From Agrypnia vestita (lineage: Eukaryota; Arthropoda; Insecta; Trichoptera; Phryganeidae), in contig JADDOH010001989.1 of assembly GCA_016648135.1 (NCBI GenBank), positions 1 to 64,000 on the forward strand: a stretch of DNA of 64,000 bases, in the 5' to 3' direction. Made by a program: the position numbers and the translations under genes. The notes beneath the pieces were generated by a model. It was not told the DNA's origin. It did not search any database and was given only the letters and a program-made list of their open reading frames with translations. Below are positions 23,640 through 35,518 of this stretch, in pieces. Each line of letters opens with the position of its first letter. Positions within the stretch are counted from its first letter, which is position 1.

Positions 23640-24170
23640 TCTACATTTACTACTTCCTTTCTTTTAACTCGTGGCGTCTGCTTGCTTGTTTGCTTGACGA
23701 AAAAACTGTGGATCGATTTTTAACCCCTTTTCCGTGATCCAATCGAGCTGAAACTTTGCAAGTAGACTCGTAGCGACGATCAAGAAGATCTATCAAATTT
23801 TCGTTAAAAAAATTAATAATTATAGTATAATTTTGGATTTTAAAATTTTTTATTGGTTTTTTCAAATTGTAATCATTACAAAAGTTTGATTACTACCAAC
23901 GGCGGCCTGATGATGTCACGGAATATTTAAAATTTGGACTACTCTGTCGGTAGAATAGGTACTTCACTACGAATTTCGAAAATTTATGACAATTGGTTCA
24001 AGAAATCAAATAAAAAAGAGATATTTTTGACATAGATATTTGTCTAGACATGTTTCATTTTCAGTCAATCAATTATTTATGATGGTAAATTACATGATGG
24101 TAAACTTAATTTACAAAGAAAGGGAGTAAAATAAAAACTTGGTTTTTATGGGTTAGTTTTTTATAAATTG
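23640..24170 (+). repeat. dispersed repeat R1, copy 1
   Basis: Shares ctttcttttaactcgt(g/a)gcgtct, ggatcgatttttaaccc, atcgagctgaaac, agatctatcaaattttcgtt and ttttatgggttagtttttt with 43930-44260, in the same order and orientation. It has about 200 bp of extra internal sequence. No open frame or terminal repeat was recognised. Confidence 0.8.
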
Positions 24171-24889
24171 TGTTGCATATTTATAAATAAATTGCATATA
24201 TTGTACATCCTTAGATATCATTAACGCCCTTGAGGGGGGAATCTACTTTAGGATACTGAAAAATAGGTGAAATAATGAATTATAGAGCCAATAATTTTGC
24301 AACTTTAAAAATATATATTTTTTTATCTAAAAACAAAAATGTTGACAAAACATATTTAAGACATTGATATTGTGCCTAGTAATCAGAGTAGTCAATTGGC
24401 GGGAAAATTGCAGACTCCAATTTTGTCGAAAACAAAAAAAAACAATTTTTTTATATAAAATTATCGTCGATGAACAACAAAAGAGGAAATACGTAAAAAT
24501 GTAAAAGTTATGGGATATAAAAATTTGAAAATATTTTTAAAAGTAAAACTGGAAGCAACTTGAAAAAAAAACTTAATTTTTTTTAACAAATGGTTTATCG
24601 GATTAATTAATTAGTATTTTACATTGTAGATATTTCTAATAATAAAAACAAGATTTTTTCTGTCTCAAACAAATGGGAAAGTTGCATTGCAGAGCTCCAC
24701 GGAAATATATATGACGGGGCCATTTTTTTTCAATTTTTTTTTATAAAATAATATAAGTGCCGATACACCAAAAATACCTCTTTCTAAAAAAGTACACAAT
24801 TTTTACCTAAATATTTGTCTCAGGGAGGGGTAATTAATCCCTTCACATAATAGAGGTATACATTTATTTATCAGATTAAACTTTATTAT
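24171..24889. other. AT-rich intron, nothing recognised
   Basis: Poly(T)-rich. No coding or repeat signal. Confidence 0.45.
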
Positions 24890-24930
24890 CTGACGTTTCG
24901 AAACCCATTACGGGGTTCAGCATCAGGGTT
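24890..24930 (-). repeat. CTGATG - stem - GAAACGTC module
   Basis: Minus strand: ctgatgctgaaccccgtaat then gggtttcgaaacgtc. A near-complementary stem gaaccc/gggtttc sits between CTGATG and GAAAC-GTC, as in hammerhead-like sequences. Confidence 0.65.
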
Positions 24931-25500
24931 AACCGCGTCGGTAGCTGTCAAAGAAAACGTGAAAAATGAATCCTTGAAAAATCGTGAATAATTAATTTGT
25001 ATCCATTACATTTGCAAAAGGGAGTGAACCTATCTGAATACAGGGGAGGAAAAGTTTTCTTAATTAAATATAACATAACGGGTCTCAGTGAAGAGCGTTG
25101 ATTAGAACGAGGACGCTGAATACCAATTGCGGAGCAGTTATTTTAATTGAAGGCGCCATCTCTGGAGAATTTGGGGAATTTTTTTTAATTAAACAAATTA
25201 ATTTCGACACGGAGGTCTTAAGAGGAAGGAAATGATGACGATGCCCTCGCGTTTAAAAGGTAACGCAATATTTATTCAGAAAAAAATTAAAAGTTTTTTA
25301 ACACCGAGAAAATGCATATTTTGCTCTCTAAAGGCTCACGATCTGCATTAACTTGACATAATTTAGTTATTTTTATAAAAGTAAATTAAAATCTATATTT
25401 GTTGACATGCAGATAACTCTGATAGATACTTTGTGACATAAAAGTATTATGTAAAAACATTAGAAAGATTTTATTATAGACAAATTAGAAATAATGCAAA
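24931..25500. other. mostly AT-rich, small GC patches
   Basis: Nothing recognised. aaggcgccatctctggag at 25150 resembles short phrases near 10190 and 10620, but the similarity is too short to call. Confidence 0.4.
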
Positions 25501-25640
25501 AAATGTTGAGTTGATTTTTTTGTCTGTCCGTCCGTCCGTCCGTCTGTCCATCCGTCCGTCCATCCATCCGTCCATCGAAACTTCGTTTAACGTCCATAAC
25601 ATCTTTGTAGTATAAAAACTTTTTAATTTTTTTTTCTTTT
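25501..25640 (+). repeat. (GTCC)n microsatellite inside dispersed repeat R2
   Basis: About a dozen gtcc/gtcn units (25521-25575) are followed by gaaacttcgtttaacgtcca taac. The same order (gtctgtccgtctgtc, aacttcgtgtaacgtccg tgac) occurs at 43355-43410, so the microsatellite is part of a dispersed element. Confidence 0.75.
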
Positions 25641-26639
25641 TTCCTCTTTTTTTTCAAGTTAAATAAATACTTATTCTTTAGGAACTTTAGGAGATTGTAA
25701 AAGTACCATCATTTTTATGGGGGTTACAGCTAGTCTTCAAATAAAAGTTATCATATTGTGAATCGACAAATTATTTGAGATGTAAAATCACTACGCAGGT
25801 GTAGAGTGCGTGGTTCCAAGGTCATCGCGGCCTATCATGTGACATTCAGCATTAGTTCAAATTAATAATAAAAAATTAAGCGTTTATTAAGTACCGGTAA
25901 TTTGGGTCAATTATTTTTCATTTTTAACGTTTTATGTAATAATATTTTTAACAAAGATATTATATGATACTAAGATATTATGGCGATATTTGCAGTAAGC
26001 AAGACTGTTGTACGAGTCGTTACATGAATTTTCACTTTCTCCGGAATAATACAATGCGCTCACGTGTGTTGGGGATCCGAGACCGAGATCTGTAAAAGCG
26101 GCGTTGGCTGCTCTTAAGCGCATTACGAGGAGATAAATAATTATAAATGTTAAAAAAGTTCGAATTATCAGTAAGTAAGGAAATTACAAGGGCACTCTAT
26201 TAGTATTTAGAATTTTCAATTCTATTTTACTTTGTCTGTTATATGGTTGAAAAATAATGGCGCATTATTCAATAATTTTGAAAACTATCATAGATATGTT
26301 TTGACGAAGTTTGTTCTCATTAATCTGATTCTATGGAAAATTTCGTACATTCTACCGCTGTCCATGATAAAAACATGTCTTGTAGAAAAATTGAGTACCT
26401 ACCCAGATGAGGTTAAATAAATAAATTATAATATAATTTTTAACTGGTGAACTGTCAGAAACGGTTATTCAGAAATGTGAGAAATTAACGAATCTATTTG
26501 TTATGATCAAAAGATGTCTGCAATAAAAAATATAAAATTAAGGGATTGTCTTTCTACATTTAAAACGAGTAAATCTGATGTTGTCTTGTTACATGTTAGT
26601 AAAAACGGAAGTTTTGTATATTAATAATAAATAAAAATA
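25641..26639. other. AT-rich intron with one GC patch
   Basis: A GC patch at 26030-26120 has a short minus-strand frame without a domain. Nothing else recognised. Confidence 0.4.
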
Positions 26640-26830
26640 TTTCACTTTCAAAGTCCGACGTGTTCTTCCAGGCGGAATAACGAGAGGCGAGTTAAGTTAT
26701 AAGGGCAAGACTTGATGATATTTCTTGGTAAGTGGGTGTACGAGGGTTGACATATTTTTCAGAAGACGTTCCCTGACAGCGCGACAGGGGTGCAGCGAGG
26801 GTAGAAGGATGATGAGGAATGAGCGGAGAA
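26640..26830. promoter_or_regulatory. GC-richer patch, candidate noncoding element
   Basis: gaagacgttccctgacagcg and neighbours stand out from the AT-rich background. There is no repeat match and no plausible exon frame. Confidence 0.2.
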
Positions 26831-26939
26831 AGTCCAAAAAATAATGTATTTTTAATTAAGATACATTATGGATAGACTCTGTGATATATACTAAATAAAT
26901 TGAATTGATTTTATTTAAATTGAATTGAATTTTATTTTA

Positions 26940-27110
26940 TTTGTCTCAGAGAAACGAAGGTATTTATATGAGAAAAGTTTATGGAAATCTTCGTAAAGTG
27001 GCCGAGAGCTTATAACTTGTACGAGCTGGCTTAAGTGATCACTTTACGCGATGCAACATTCGCCAATTCCACCGTAGTAACATCCACACATCAAATTTTA
27101 GAAAGTTGTA
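26940..27110 (+). mobile_element. MITE family C fragment
   Basis: tgtctcagagaaacgaagg, then ggcttaagtgatcactttac, gccaattccaccg and ccacacatcaaattttagaa. It parallels 5570-5690 and the inverted copy at 32900-33000. Confidence 0.7.
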
Positions 27111-27267
27111 TATATATTCTAAATCAGTTTCCTTCATAAAATATTCGAAAGAATTATGCTAGAGACATCTATTGTCTGTAGTAACTCTATATTTTGAAAG
27201 TGGAATTATGATTTTAAATTTAACCCTTTTTATAGACCTGTACATATTTTAAATTATATTTTACAAG

Positions 27268-27485
27268 ATATGTTCTGAGAACAAAATTACTGAATTTTGT
27301 CTACGGAGGGATAATTAGTAAGTCTCACAGAAACGAAAGACCATATAAAGATTTCCAATATTCGTTTCCCTTATAAACAGCTTCGTTTTTTTCGTGAGAC
27401 TTCTAATTATATTATAATTCTTTATCTTAATTAATATTTATCCTTGAGTGGACAAAATCCATTGATTGTGTTCTTAGAACATATA
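27268..27485. mobile_element. short TIR element, tgttctgagaacaaaatt
   Basis: The left arm atatgttctgagaacaaaat ... attttgtctac matches the minus-strand right arm atatgttctaagaacacaat ... attttgtccac. A second inner pair is gtctcacagaaacgaa/ttcgtgagac. No coding capacity; length 218 bp. Confidence 0.8.
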
Positions 27486-27629
27486 TATAAAAATATTGTT
27501 AGTAAATAATATATTTTTGTTCAAGTAGCAATTGAGGTTAGGGTTCTTAGATTGACAAAATATTAGAAAATGATTTTTGAAACAATACTGCGACAGTCGC
27601 TCAAAGGAACTCTCCAATACGAATACGTG
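27486..27629. other. no feature seen
   Basis: Short AT-rich spacer. Confidence 0.4.
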
Positions 27630-27800
27630 TTGACTATTTTGAACATGAAATACGTGTCACATCAATATTCTTATTATTTTCAAATTAATATTATCGCTTG
27701 TGCTATGAAAAAAGGACCAAAGCGGTGTCCTAGAATGGTGTTCGGATCACTGACTACTGGATGACTAGGCGAGAGTCATAACCACTATACCAAAAATCTA
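27630..27800 (-). mobile_element. SINE family 1, degraded
   Basis: The + strand shows tacgtgtcacatcaatattc, ttattttcaaatta, gcttgtgctatgaaaa and a damaged head ending tgactaggcgagagtcataa. Order and orientation fit a minus-strand copy. Confidence 0.78.
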
Positions 27801-28059
27801 CCCTTGTGTCGTTGATCCCGTGGATGTTTTGTTACCTGGGACATTTGTCGCGTAGATCTTATCTTGTGGGCCATTTGTCATGGACCTTTTGGCGACAGCA
27901 ATTTCCTCCAACAAATTATCACGAAATTGAAGCATTGTGTACGCTCATAATTTATTAATTGTAATAAAACGAAGAGAGCTATAAATTCAGAGTGATTTAA
28001 TGCACCCACTGTAATATTCCACGAAGGGAAATTGTAAAACTTTAATTCGAGAAAAATCT
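27801..28059. other. no feature seen
   Basis: A minus-strand frame of 105 codons spans here and the next patch but shows no domain. Confidence 0.35.
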
Positions 28060-28330
28060 GAGAGTCCATTTGAAAAGGACGGCAAAGTTTTCTATGTTTC
28101 GAACTTCGCGGAGGCGTCGCCAGGCACCGCTCGCCACCCCCGGGCTGCAGGGAGCTCGTCGCATCAGGCTGCAATGACTTATTCAGCCCTGGCATTAAAA
28201 ATGTAAGTGGAAAACCTGCCGGGCCTCACTCTGAGGGTTGAGTGGAACCTGGATTGGGAATATTTACAACGGAGGCAGTTGACAGTCGATTAGTCTGCTC
28301 AATACGTCTGGAATATAGTTGTTATCATTT
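28060..28330. promoter_or_regulatory. GC-rich island, candidate conserved noncoding DNA
   Basis: aggcgtcgccaggcaccgct and gggctgcagggagctcgtcg stand out sharply. No reading frame has a recognisable domain or splice context on the prickle strand. Confidence 0.3.
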
Positions 28331-28549
28331 TATTTATATACGTTTATAATTATTTATATTAAATAAAAATACATTTATTGTTGTCTTAAAATTATTTCTG
28401 AATTCGTTGCATTAAAGACGGTTTTTTTTCGCATTTTAAAATCTTAATTTATTTAATTTATGTTAGAATATGTTGATTCCAGCTGAAAATAAAAACGTAT
28501 TAAAAAGTGCCTAGTATAACAGGCCAATAGATTTGATGAAATATTTGAC
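28331..28549. other. AT-rich, nothing recognised
   Basis: No feature seen. Confidence 0.4.
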
Positions 28550-28767
28550 GTATAAAAGCAAAGGCAGCAATATCCAAAAATCTTTTGCATGCAGTCACCG
28601 AGAATTACTAATTTAATATGTACTGAATTCTAAATGTTATGTATCTATCCCTTCCAAACTCATGTTTCCTATAAATTTGTAGGCTATGTTTCGATATAAA
28701 ATCTCGAATTCAGTACATTATAAATTAGTAATTCTCTGCTCTAATATTGTTGCCTTTGCTTTTATAC
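28550..28767. mobile_element. foldback MITE, gtataaaagcaaaggc ends
   Basis: The left end gtataaaagcaaaggcagca and the right end tgcctttgcttttatac are perfectly complementary over about 16 bp. Inner arms gagaattactaattt and tagtaattctc, and gtactgaatt / aattcagtac, continue the hairpin for about 70 bp. No open frame. Confidence 0.85.
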
Positions 28768-29269
28768 CCCACTTATAATATATAATATTTAAATTTAGTT
28801 TAAAAAACAACACTTGATGATAAATAATACATTAAATGCAAGCATATGTATATTTTTTAAAGCAAAAAAAAAATTTAGTAGTATGAAAAGTGGGTGGTTT
28901 AAATTGTTCTTAATTGGAAAAGCAAGTAGAAACTACACGTACGGAGAATATATATAAAAATCGTCGTATGTACGTCGGTCACAATGACTTTAGCATACTG
29001 GATTGAGTAAATTTATGGTATGAATTTTTTTTTTCTTAACTGAGTTTTGCCTACTTCTCATGCTCGCCAAGATTTTTTTAGGTATACTCGTATTAGCGTA
29101 ATGGTTATATCGAACAACCACGTAAAGTATAAATAAATAAAGTAAACCGAAATAAATCCATTGTTAAAAATGCAAGTGCACAGTAAAGTGCACAGCACAG
29201 TACAGTAGTAAGCAAAGTGAGCGAAGTGTATATTTAATTAATCGATTGGTAATCCTTTCAATTAACGTC
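28768..29269. other. AT-rich, nothing recognised
   Basis: No feature seen beyond short repeats such as acagtaaagtgcacagcaca. Confidence 0.4.
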
Positions 29270-29480
29270 TATCTTACAAATCGACGGATTCGCAGATGCG
29301 ATCCGAGGCTTTAAATCTTAACTCAAGGGTGCAAGTGTTGTCATCCCGAACGTAGGGGCTGCCGGCAGCGTCTCGGGGGTGCCGAGATTAATATATCACG
29401 CGGGGTGGGGGTGGGGGTGGGGAGTGACAGGTGCAGAACGGCCGTGGGGGGGCGGAAGATGTTTTACAGGGATGAAAAAT
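29270..29480. promoter_or_regulatory. GC-rich island with (GGGGT)n
   Basis: ggggtgggggtgggggtggg lies within a 200-bp GC-rich patch, next to cgtctcgggggtgccgag. The frames here are low complexity. The G-run could form a quadruplex (inference). Confidence 0.35.
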
Positions 29481-31690
29481 ACTGTCATACGAGGAAGGCG
29501 AGAATTTATTCAGAAATTCTTCAGCCAGCTAAGGGATCTGGAGAATTCAGAGATAATGACATTGAAGATAAAAATGCAGTCTCTTTCAAAAAATCACATT
29601 TTGTCTTAAGAAGATATTTTCATTTTGTGAGTGAGTACATTGGGTGAGCCTGTATAACGTCTGCGATACAAATGTCGCTCTTCTCCCTGCGCAATGTACA
29701 GTATTTGTACAGAAAAAATGTATTTATCTGAATAGTGTTTTGATGCAAATTCAGGATGCATTATATAAATGAATATTAAAAAATTAAAATATTGATTTCC
29801 AAGCATATTCTAGTGTATTATGTTAAATAATTCGGAAGAATATCATACACAGGGTTATTTGGAAAACATTAATAACCTCGCAGGACTATATTTCTGCCTT
29901 AATTATGAGTCAAAAATATTCAAAAAGCCATGACTTTATATCCATAGTTTTGGAGTTATGCAAAGTTTTTATTTGTATCAAAGTTTGTATTTTTTTAAAT
30001 ATATCTGACTTATTTTTTACAAAATTTGAACAATCATTACAGAAAATTATGTCGATTACAAAAAATTCTACTATGGAAATCAAAGTGCTATAAAATTTAC
30101 AAATTAAAATTAAATGTATGCTTGCATCGTAAATATTGTATACTAAAAATATTGAATTGAATTGAAATTCTGCAAAAAAATTTGTTGGATTTTTTTGTAC
30201 AACATCTCACAGTTACAAAGATAATGAGATAGATTTAAAAAAAAAAGAGTTGTATTAACTTGGAAGGAGCTGTATGAATATTATTGAAAGGAACATAGTT
30301 ATAATGAATGTGTTTTATTTGGAATTATATAAAAAAAAAGAAAAACATCAAATTTTGGCGGATTCAGGGTAATGAGGGACAAAAAGTAAAAGTTTTGGCG
30401 GATCGCCAAGTGGCCGGGAAGTGTTAAAAAAGAGGTTTATTCTGATTGAATCACTACAGAAGCAATATTGCTTTTTTATGCAGGTGTTTTGTTGCGCTAG
30501 GGGTAGAAAACAAATAAATTACTATAATGAATTTCACAGCCTATTCTAGACAAGACCGCTGCTCACATACTAGCTGTGTAAAGGCAATAACTAAGATAAA
30601 CGAGCGATAACTGTATGTTTTGGAAGGAAAATTTTGAGGCATATCTTTGTACCGATTCTAGACAATAGACTTAAACGCTCACGCTTCAACAATAAGCTCT
30701 TTACTTTGTTTAAAGAGCTACATTTATAAAATTGGGACTTTGGTTGGTTTGTGTCATGTGGAGAGAACGAATAAACAACAAACACCGAAGTCCCTGCAGA
30801 AGAATACACGAACAATAGTGTTGGCGGCGCTTTAATATAAAATTGTATATATTCCCTGTCCGGTTCATATTCCTATCCTATATCCATGCAGGAGGAGGAC
30901 AAATGGAATATTAAAATTTTTGGTTACCACCGCGAGAAGTTCCGCTCGCATATTAATCGTAGAATTTCACAAGTGCAGTTTAATTCGTAACGGTATACCG
31001 CTTTTAAAAACGCACGCAAATTTCCCGCAGAAAACGCAGAAAAGTAAGATATTTATAAATATAAACCTTCTTGCTCGCTAAATTACTGTGCAAGGTGTTA
31101 CATATTTAAGTTCGTCGCTTAATTAATAATTTTAATACGTAATTAAAGCCACACCGCAAAAATTAATAAAAAATTCTACAGCCAACTAATAACTCAAAGT
31201 GAAAAATTAACATGTTACCGCTTATACACGAACGGAATAAACCAAAGTATTTCCGGAATTTGTGTCGCAATTAAGTTTGGCGTGAAAAGACAACCAGCAC
31301 AGGAGAAGAAGAGGAGAAGAAGAGGAGATCAAAGTAAGTGCATGGATCCCTTTCTTCATTATATTCCCGTTAAACATTCCCTCTATACCAAATAGAAATA
31401 GCTTAAGAAGGTCAAAACTAGTATGGAGTGACAATATCAAACTAATATGGGGTGACAATATCGTAATTAAAGGCATATCTGCCTTGGAGATCCAGAACCG
31501 GATCCACCAGGGATTGTAGAGCCAAAAGTGATGATGATGATGATGAGACTATACACAAGTAGTATAAACTCTCAATATACATGAAAAAGCTCTAACTGAG
31601 ATGAGTGTGACACCTCCGGATGCAGGCTTCACCAATTCATAAAAGGATCCTATTATAGATTAAAATGAGTAATTAGAAGGACAATGGTAT
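29481..31690. other. AT-rich intron, no gene
   Basis: A modest GC patch at 30930-31060 and an aggagaagaagaggagaaga purine run at 31300 are the only visible departures. No domain in any frame. Confidence 0.4.
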
Positions 31691-32305
31691 TGTAACGAGG
31701 CTAAAAAGAGTCACGCGCTTCTGTCAAAGTGATAGTTGTTTGAAGTTGGACAATACTACAGAAGGTTCTGGAATCAGCTTTCGAGTGACGTCTGCAACTT
31801 TCCAGCAAAATCTGGAATGTAAGAGTAAAGTCTGGAAAACGCGAGGAACTTCTTGAAATTTCGATAACAGCGTTGGCCAGTATAAATACGACACGCCTGA
31901 GTAGCTGGGCAGTTAATTTTCCGTACGCGTTGACAGGCGATAACATATAAGCGAAGGTAGCCGCCGGCAGCGGGACAGTCCGGCCAAGCGAGCGGTAGCG
32001 GCAAGAAGCAGTGATGCCTAGCGAGGGGAGATTCGACAGCGATATTAGAAAGTTCTTACGTAGCGAGATAAATCGAAGCGAATTGTAATAAGTGCGGGAA
32101 TTGATGGAATATTCTAGTCAACAGTGAATAAAGTGTCTATTTACGAGCGATAAATTGCGAAACTGTTTAATGTAAGAAATAGCATTACATGTAATAGCGA
32201 TAAGTGACCTTGTACGTTAGCTTAATTATGTAATTGGTATTCAATAAATCCGCTATCACATTCCAGCGTTTTATTAATTCCTCCTGCAGCCACGACACGT
32301 GACAG
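31691..32305 (+). mobile_element. solo LTR, Ty3/gypsy-like, with 4-bp TSD
   Basis: The 615-bp element begins TGTAACGAGG and ends CACGTGACA, so its ends are TG..CA with near-matching inverted termini (TGTAACG / TGTCACG). It is flanked by GTAT at 31687-31690 and 32306-32309, a 4-bp target duplication usual for Ty3/gypsy elements. A TATA box (gtataaatacg) with downstream sequence near 31883 and an aataaa-type signal (tcaataaatcc) near 32244 fit U3, R and U5 order. No internal retrotransposon sequence lies on either side, so it is a solo LTR left by recombination. Confidence 0.88.
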
Positions 32306-32479
32306 TATGTGTGCTAGGGATGCAACTTGAAGAAGGATTTAAAGGCTGTAAGTATTATAGAGGCGGAAGTTTGAGAAGGGGAATAATTGGGTTGGTGAGC
32401 CATTGAAGAAGCATAAGATGAGAAAAGACTGTCATCTTAAAACATATTGAAGACTGCAAGGGGGCGCGCTTACCCGATG

Positions 32480-32715
32480 CGAATTTTTAACATTCTTCAA
32501 TGCAGATGTTACCTTTTCAAAACGGCCTGAAGCCCGCGGCAGAGGCCCATCGATATGCGGCCCGCGAGACGAGGTCGAGACAAGAATATATTATATTATT
32601 CTTCGAATGCTGGATGATGAGGGGGAAAATCCATAGTTTCCGGATTACCGGCGCAGGGCGCGTTAAAGCCTTCGCCGCCCCTGACGCCATGAACGTGAGA
32701 GGTCATATTTTATAA
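32480..32715. promoter_or_regulatory. GC-rich island, candidate conserved noncoding DNA
   Basis: Contains agcccgcggcagaggcccat, cccgcgagacgaggtcgaga and accggcgcagggcgcgttaa. A + strand open frame is present but shows no domain. Confidence 0.3.
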
Positions 32716-32756
32716 CATATGATATTCTCAAACTTGAAAAAAGGCAATATTTTTAT

Positions 32757-33105
32757 ATGTATGTTCTGAGAACACAATTATTGAAATTATCCATAGAGGG
32801 ACGATTATTTAATTAAGACAAATTATGGATGTCTTAAATGATAACTCTACATAATTCAATATATGAAAGATTCCAATTTGGAATATATGTACATATATTC
32901 AACATTAAAAAATTTGATTATGTGTGGAGGTTTTTACGATGGAATTGGTGAACTTTGCATTGTGTAGAGTGATCATTTAAGCCAGCTCATATAGGTTGTA
33001 AACCCTGGGCCATCGTATTAAAAGATTTACAAACACGATTCTCATATTTATAGCTTCGTCCCTGTGAGACTTTTATAATTTGTGTTAATTAAAATAAATA
33101 ATTTA
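32757..33105 (-). mobile_element. MITE family C, fuller copy
   Basis: Left end tatgttctgagaacacaatt as at 27270. The interior on the minus strand carries ggcttaaatgatcactctac and the ccacacataatcaaa block. The right end tagcttcgtccctgtgagac resembles the outer part of 46250-46275. Confidence 0.72.
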
Positions 33106-33109
33106 AAAC

Positions 33110-33292
33110 TGTAGCCTGATAGTGTAGCGGTTATGACTTTCATTTAGTGATGATATGGTCGGTGGTTCGAGCTTCGAGCAACCAAAGTTTTGCACAAGCA
33201 AGGACAAAGGTTTTGCTTACTTTAATAAAATAAAATAATATGAATATTGATGAAACACGTTTTATGTATTTGCACCACTGTTTTTCATTAAA
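33110..33292 (+). mobile_element. tRNA-derived SINE, divergent head
   Basis: gcctgatagtgtagcggtta is an A-box-like start and ggtggttcgagcttc a B-box-like string. The tail atgaatattgatgaaacacg and gtatttgcacc parallels the SINE family 1 body, suggesting a related family with a different head. Confidence 0.65.
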
Positions 33293-33319
33293 TAATAAAT
33301 GATTGCATGGAAACATGAT

Positions 33320-33405
33320 ATTCATTATAAAATCATCATAAATTCTAAATATTCATCATCATTCTATCATCATCATTCTATAAAATCATCATCATTCTAA
33401 ATATG
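33320..33405. repeat. imperfect tcatcatcatt repeat
   Basis: Four copies of atcatcatcattct(a/aa) with short spacers. Confidence 0.8.
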
Positions 33406-33786
33406 TGCTGTAAACAGATCGTTGATAACCCTAATAATGACATTTGATTAGGTACAATGTAAAAAAATTCACAACAATTATGGATAAAAAATGTTATATC
33501 CTTTTTATTGGTTGAGTTAATGGAAACGCTGTAAATAATAAAATAACCGCACAAGTATAGTTCAAGGTCAACGATGTCTAATCACGTGACACGTGATAGT
33601 CTTCCGCGTAAACGAGCATTGTGAATTTGGTTAATGGATATGGATACCTTGCTTTACACGTTCTAATGATTGTAATCTGTTACCTTGCTTTCACCTCAAG
33701 ATTTCAAGATATTTTATACCATCCATTCGAAGCGCCAAGTTCTTAAATCTCCTTCATTCTTTGATAAGGGTATCACGTATATTGAA
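33406..33786. other. AT-rich, nothing recognised
   Basis: No feature seen. Confidence 0.4.
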
Positions 33787-34273
33787 GTACCTGTTCCCGC
33801 GCGGCTTCGCACGCGTAGATTTTTAGTACACTGTTTGGATCGTCATAGAACTTTCGCGAACTTTCTAGAACATTCTCCTTCCAGAACTTTCAAGAAATGT
33901 ATCGAATGTACAGGAACCTTCCGACACATTCCGCCACTCACTTAAGAACCTTATATAACTTTCGGGAATCTTTAGAACCTTCTCCTTCCAGAACTTTCTA
34001 GAGCAGGTTTTTCCGGAACCTTCTAGACTCACCGACACAGTTGGCGCGCCTATTTTGAAATAATTTGAAGCATTTGCGGCCTTCCCATAACAAAACAATG
34101 TGCTAGAAAGCACATTTTCGTCACCCACTCCCACCCACGCACAGCCCCCACCAAACTAACATATTTTCGATGTGACACCAAGGGTTATCCACCACCATAA
34201 CCACCGGTGGGTGGTTGTGGAGAAAACTTGGCGGGTAGAGAAACACGGGTTTCTTTATATATATATATATTGA
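33787..34273 (-). mobile_element. non-autonomous Helitron, older copy
   Basis: Read on the minus strand it begins TC with aatatatatatatata, aagaaacccgtg and cgccaagttttc. It runs collinear with 57477-57985 throughout, and ends ctacgcgtgcgaagccgcgc ggg. The terminal CTAG of the other copy has become GTAC here. The interior has repeated gaaccttctagaactttc phrases. It is flanked 5' by A, as Helitrons are. Confidence 0.85.
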
Positions 34274-35340
34274 TTTAACCAAATAAGCAAGTATTACGCA
34301 TGTGATAAATGTACGAAACTATAAAATTAGTCTTAATTCACGTTCTTTTATTTCTTTATAATATAAATATTTATATATATGTTGAAAAATACCCCACGAT
34401 GAACCTTACTAGGGAATGACGTCAAAGAAGACCATTAATTTAATATTGGTCCAGAGTATATTTTTTAATACGTCATAGCAATTTTTCGCAAAAGACAGAT
34501 GATTTTTCGTAAAATACGGTTACCCTTGTAAATAGATCCTTAAATGCTGGGATTATATTAAATTCTTTGTTTATATAAATGTGTCATGAAATATCCTATT
34601 AATCATATTATACACTATGGCAAGGAAGTGCCGAAGATTTTATATTTATTATAACGAAATCGTTTAAAAGGTACCCCACAGGGCCTCCCTAGCAGCCTTA
34701 ATCTCAGCCTTCAGGCGGTATAAAAGTTTACCAGAAGCGGGCGGAAATAGGGTGAATATTGGGAGGTTGAATTTAAAGCAGTGTTCTGATACGATCACAC
34801 TCGGATTTACTAAAATATTCATGATATCGAAATTATAGTGAATATATTATTAAAGTATTTATGGAGATGAAATTTTTTTAAAGAAGTATTTTAATGCAAA
34901 ACATGAATCAAAATAAATATGCGAGTAAAAATTTAAGTACATATTCATAAATGGGCAAAAGTATATTAAAAAGTTATATAAAATGTTTCAAAGATTACGT
35001 GATGCATAGAAAAATTATCGCGATTCCTTCTTAATTATAAAAATCTTGTTGCCTTATATACGTAAAAATAGACAAAGTTTATCCAGTGAGCAATTATAAT
35101 TATACTCATTATTAAAATTATTATTTGAACAAATTTTTTAATTATTATTTACTATAGCTGCCCATTGTAAATTTTATATAAACTGAATAAATTATAAAAT
35201 GCTCATCATAAATACCAATAATACAATACCTTAAGAAAAATAATTATTAATCGCGTTTTATTTTGAATATCTTAGAAATTATATACAACTATACGAAATA
35301 AAATATATAATAATACATAATATATCTTAATTTACGTTCT
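34274..35340. other. AT-rich intron, nothing recognised
   Basis: Small GC patch at 34670-34760. No domain or repeat match. Confidence 0.4.
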
Positions 35341-35344
35341 TTTA

Positions 35345-35518
35345 TTTTTTATACTATATTTCTGATAGGCCATGAGGTCTAGTTACTATTGCGAAACATT
35401 ATAAAAATACCTTATCTTGAGAATATCACACAGATGTATTGTGACCCCACTAGGAATCAAACTCAGAACTCTCATATAAGAATCAGTCATGCCTGCTGAA
35501 CTACGATGGCACTAATAG
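35345..35518 (-). mobile_element. SINE family 2, degraded
   Basis: The + strand shows gataggccatgaggtctagt, atcacacagatgtattgtga, ccccactaggaatcaaactc and cctgctgaactacga, matching the family in order with many substitutions. Confidence 0.78.

Noticed and set aside
25720..25740. Helitron 3' end (acagctagtc)
   Set aside because: The CTAG motif is present but no subterminal hairpin or 5' end was found.
27878..28195. 105-codon minus-strand frame through a GC-rich patch
   Set aside because: No domain, half of it AT-rich and hydrophobic, no splice sites supporting an exon of prickle.
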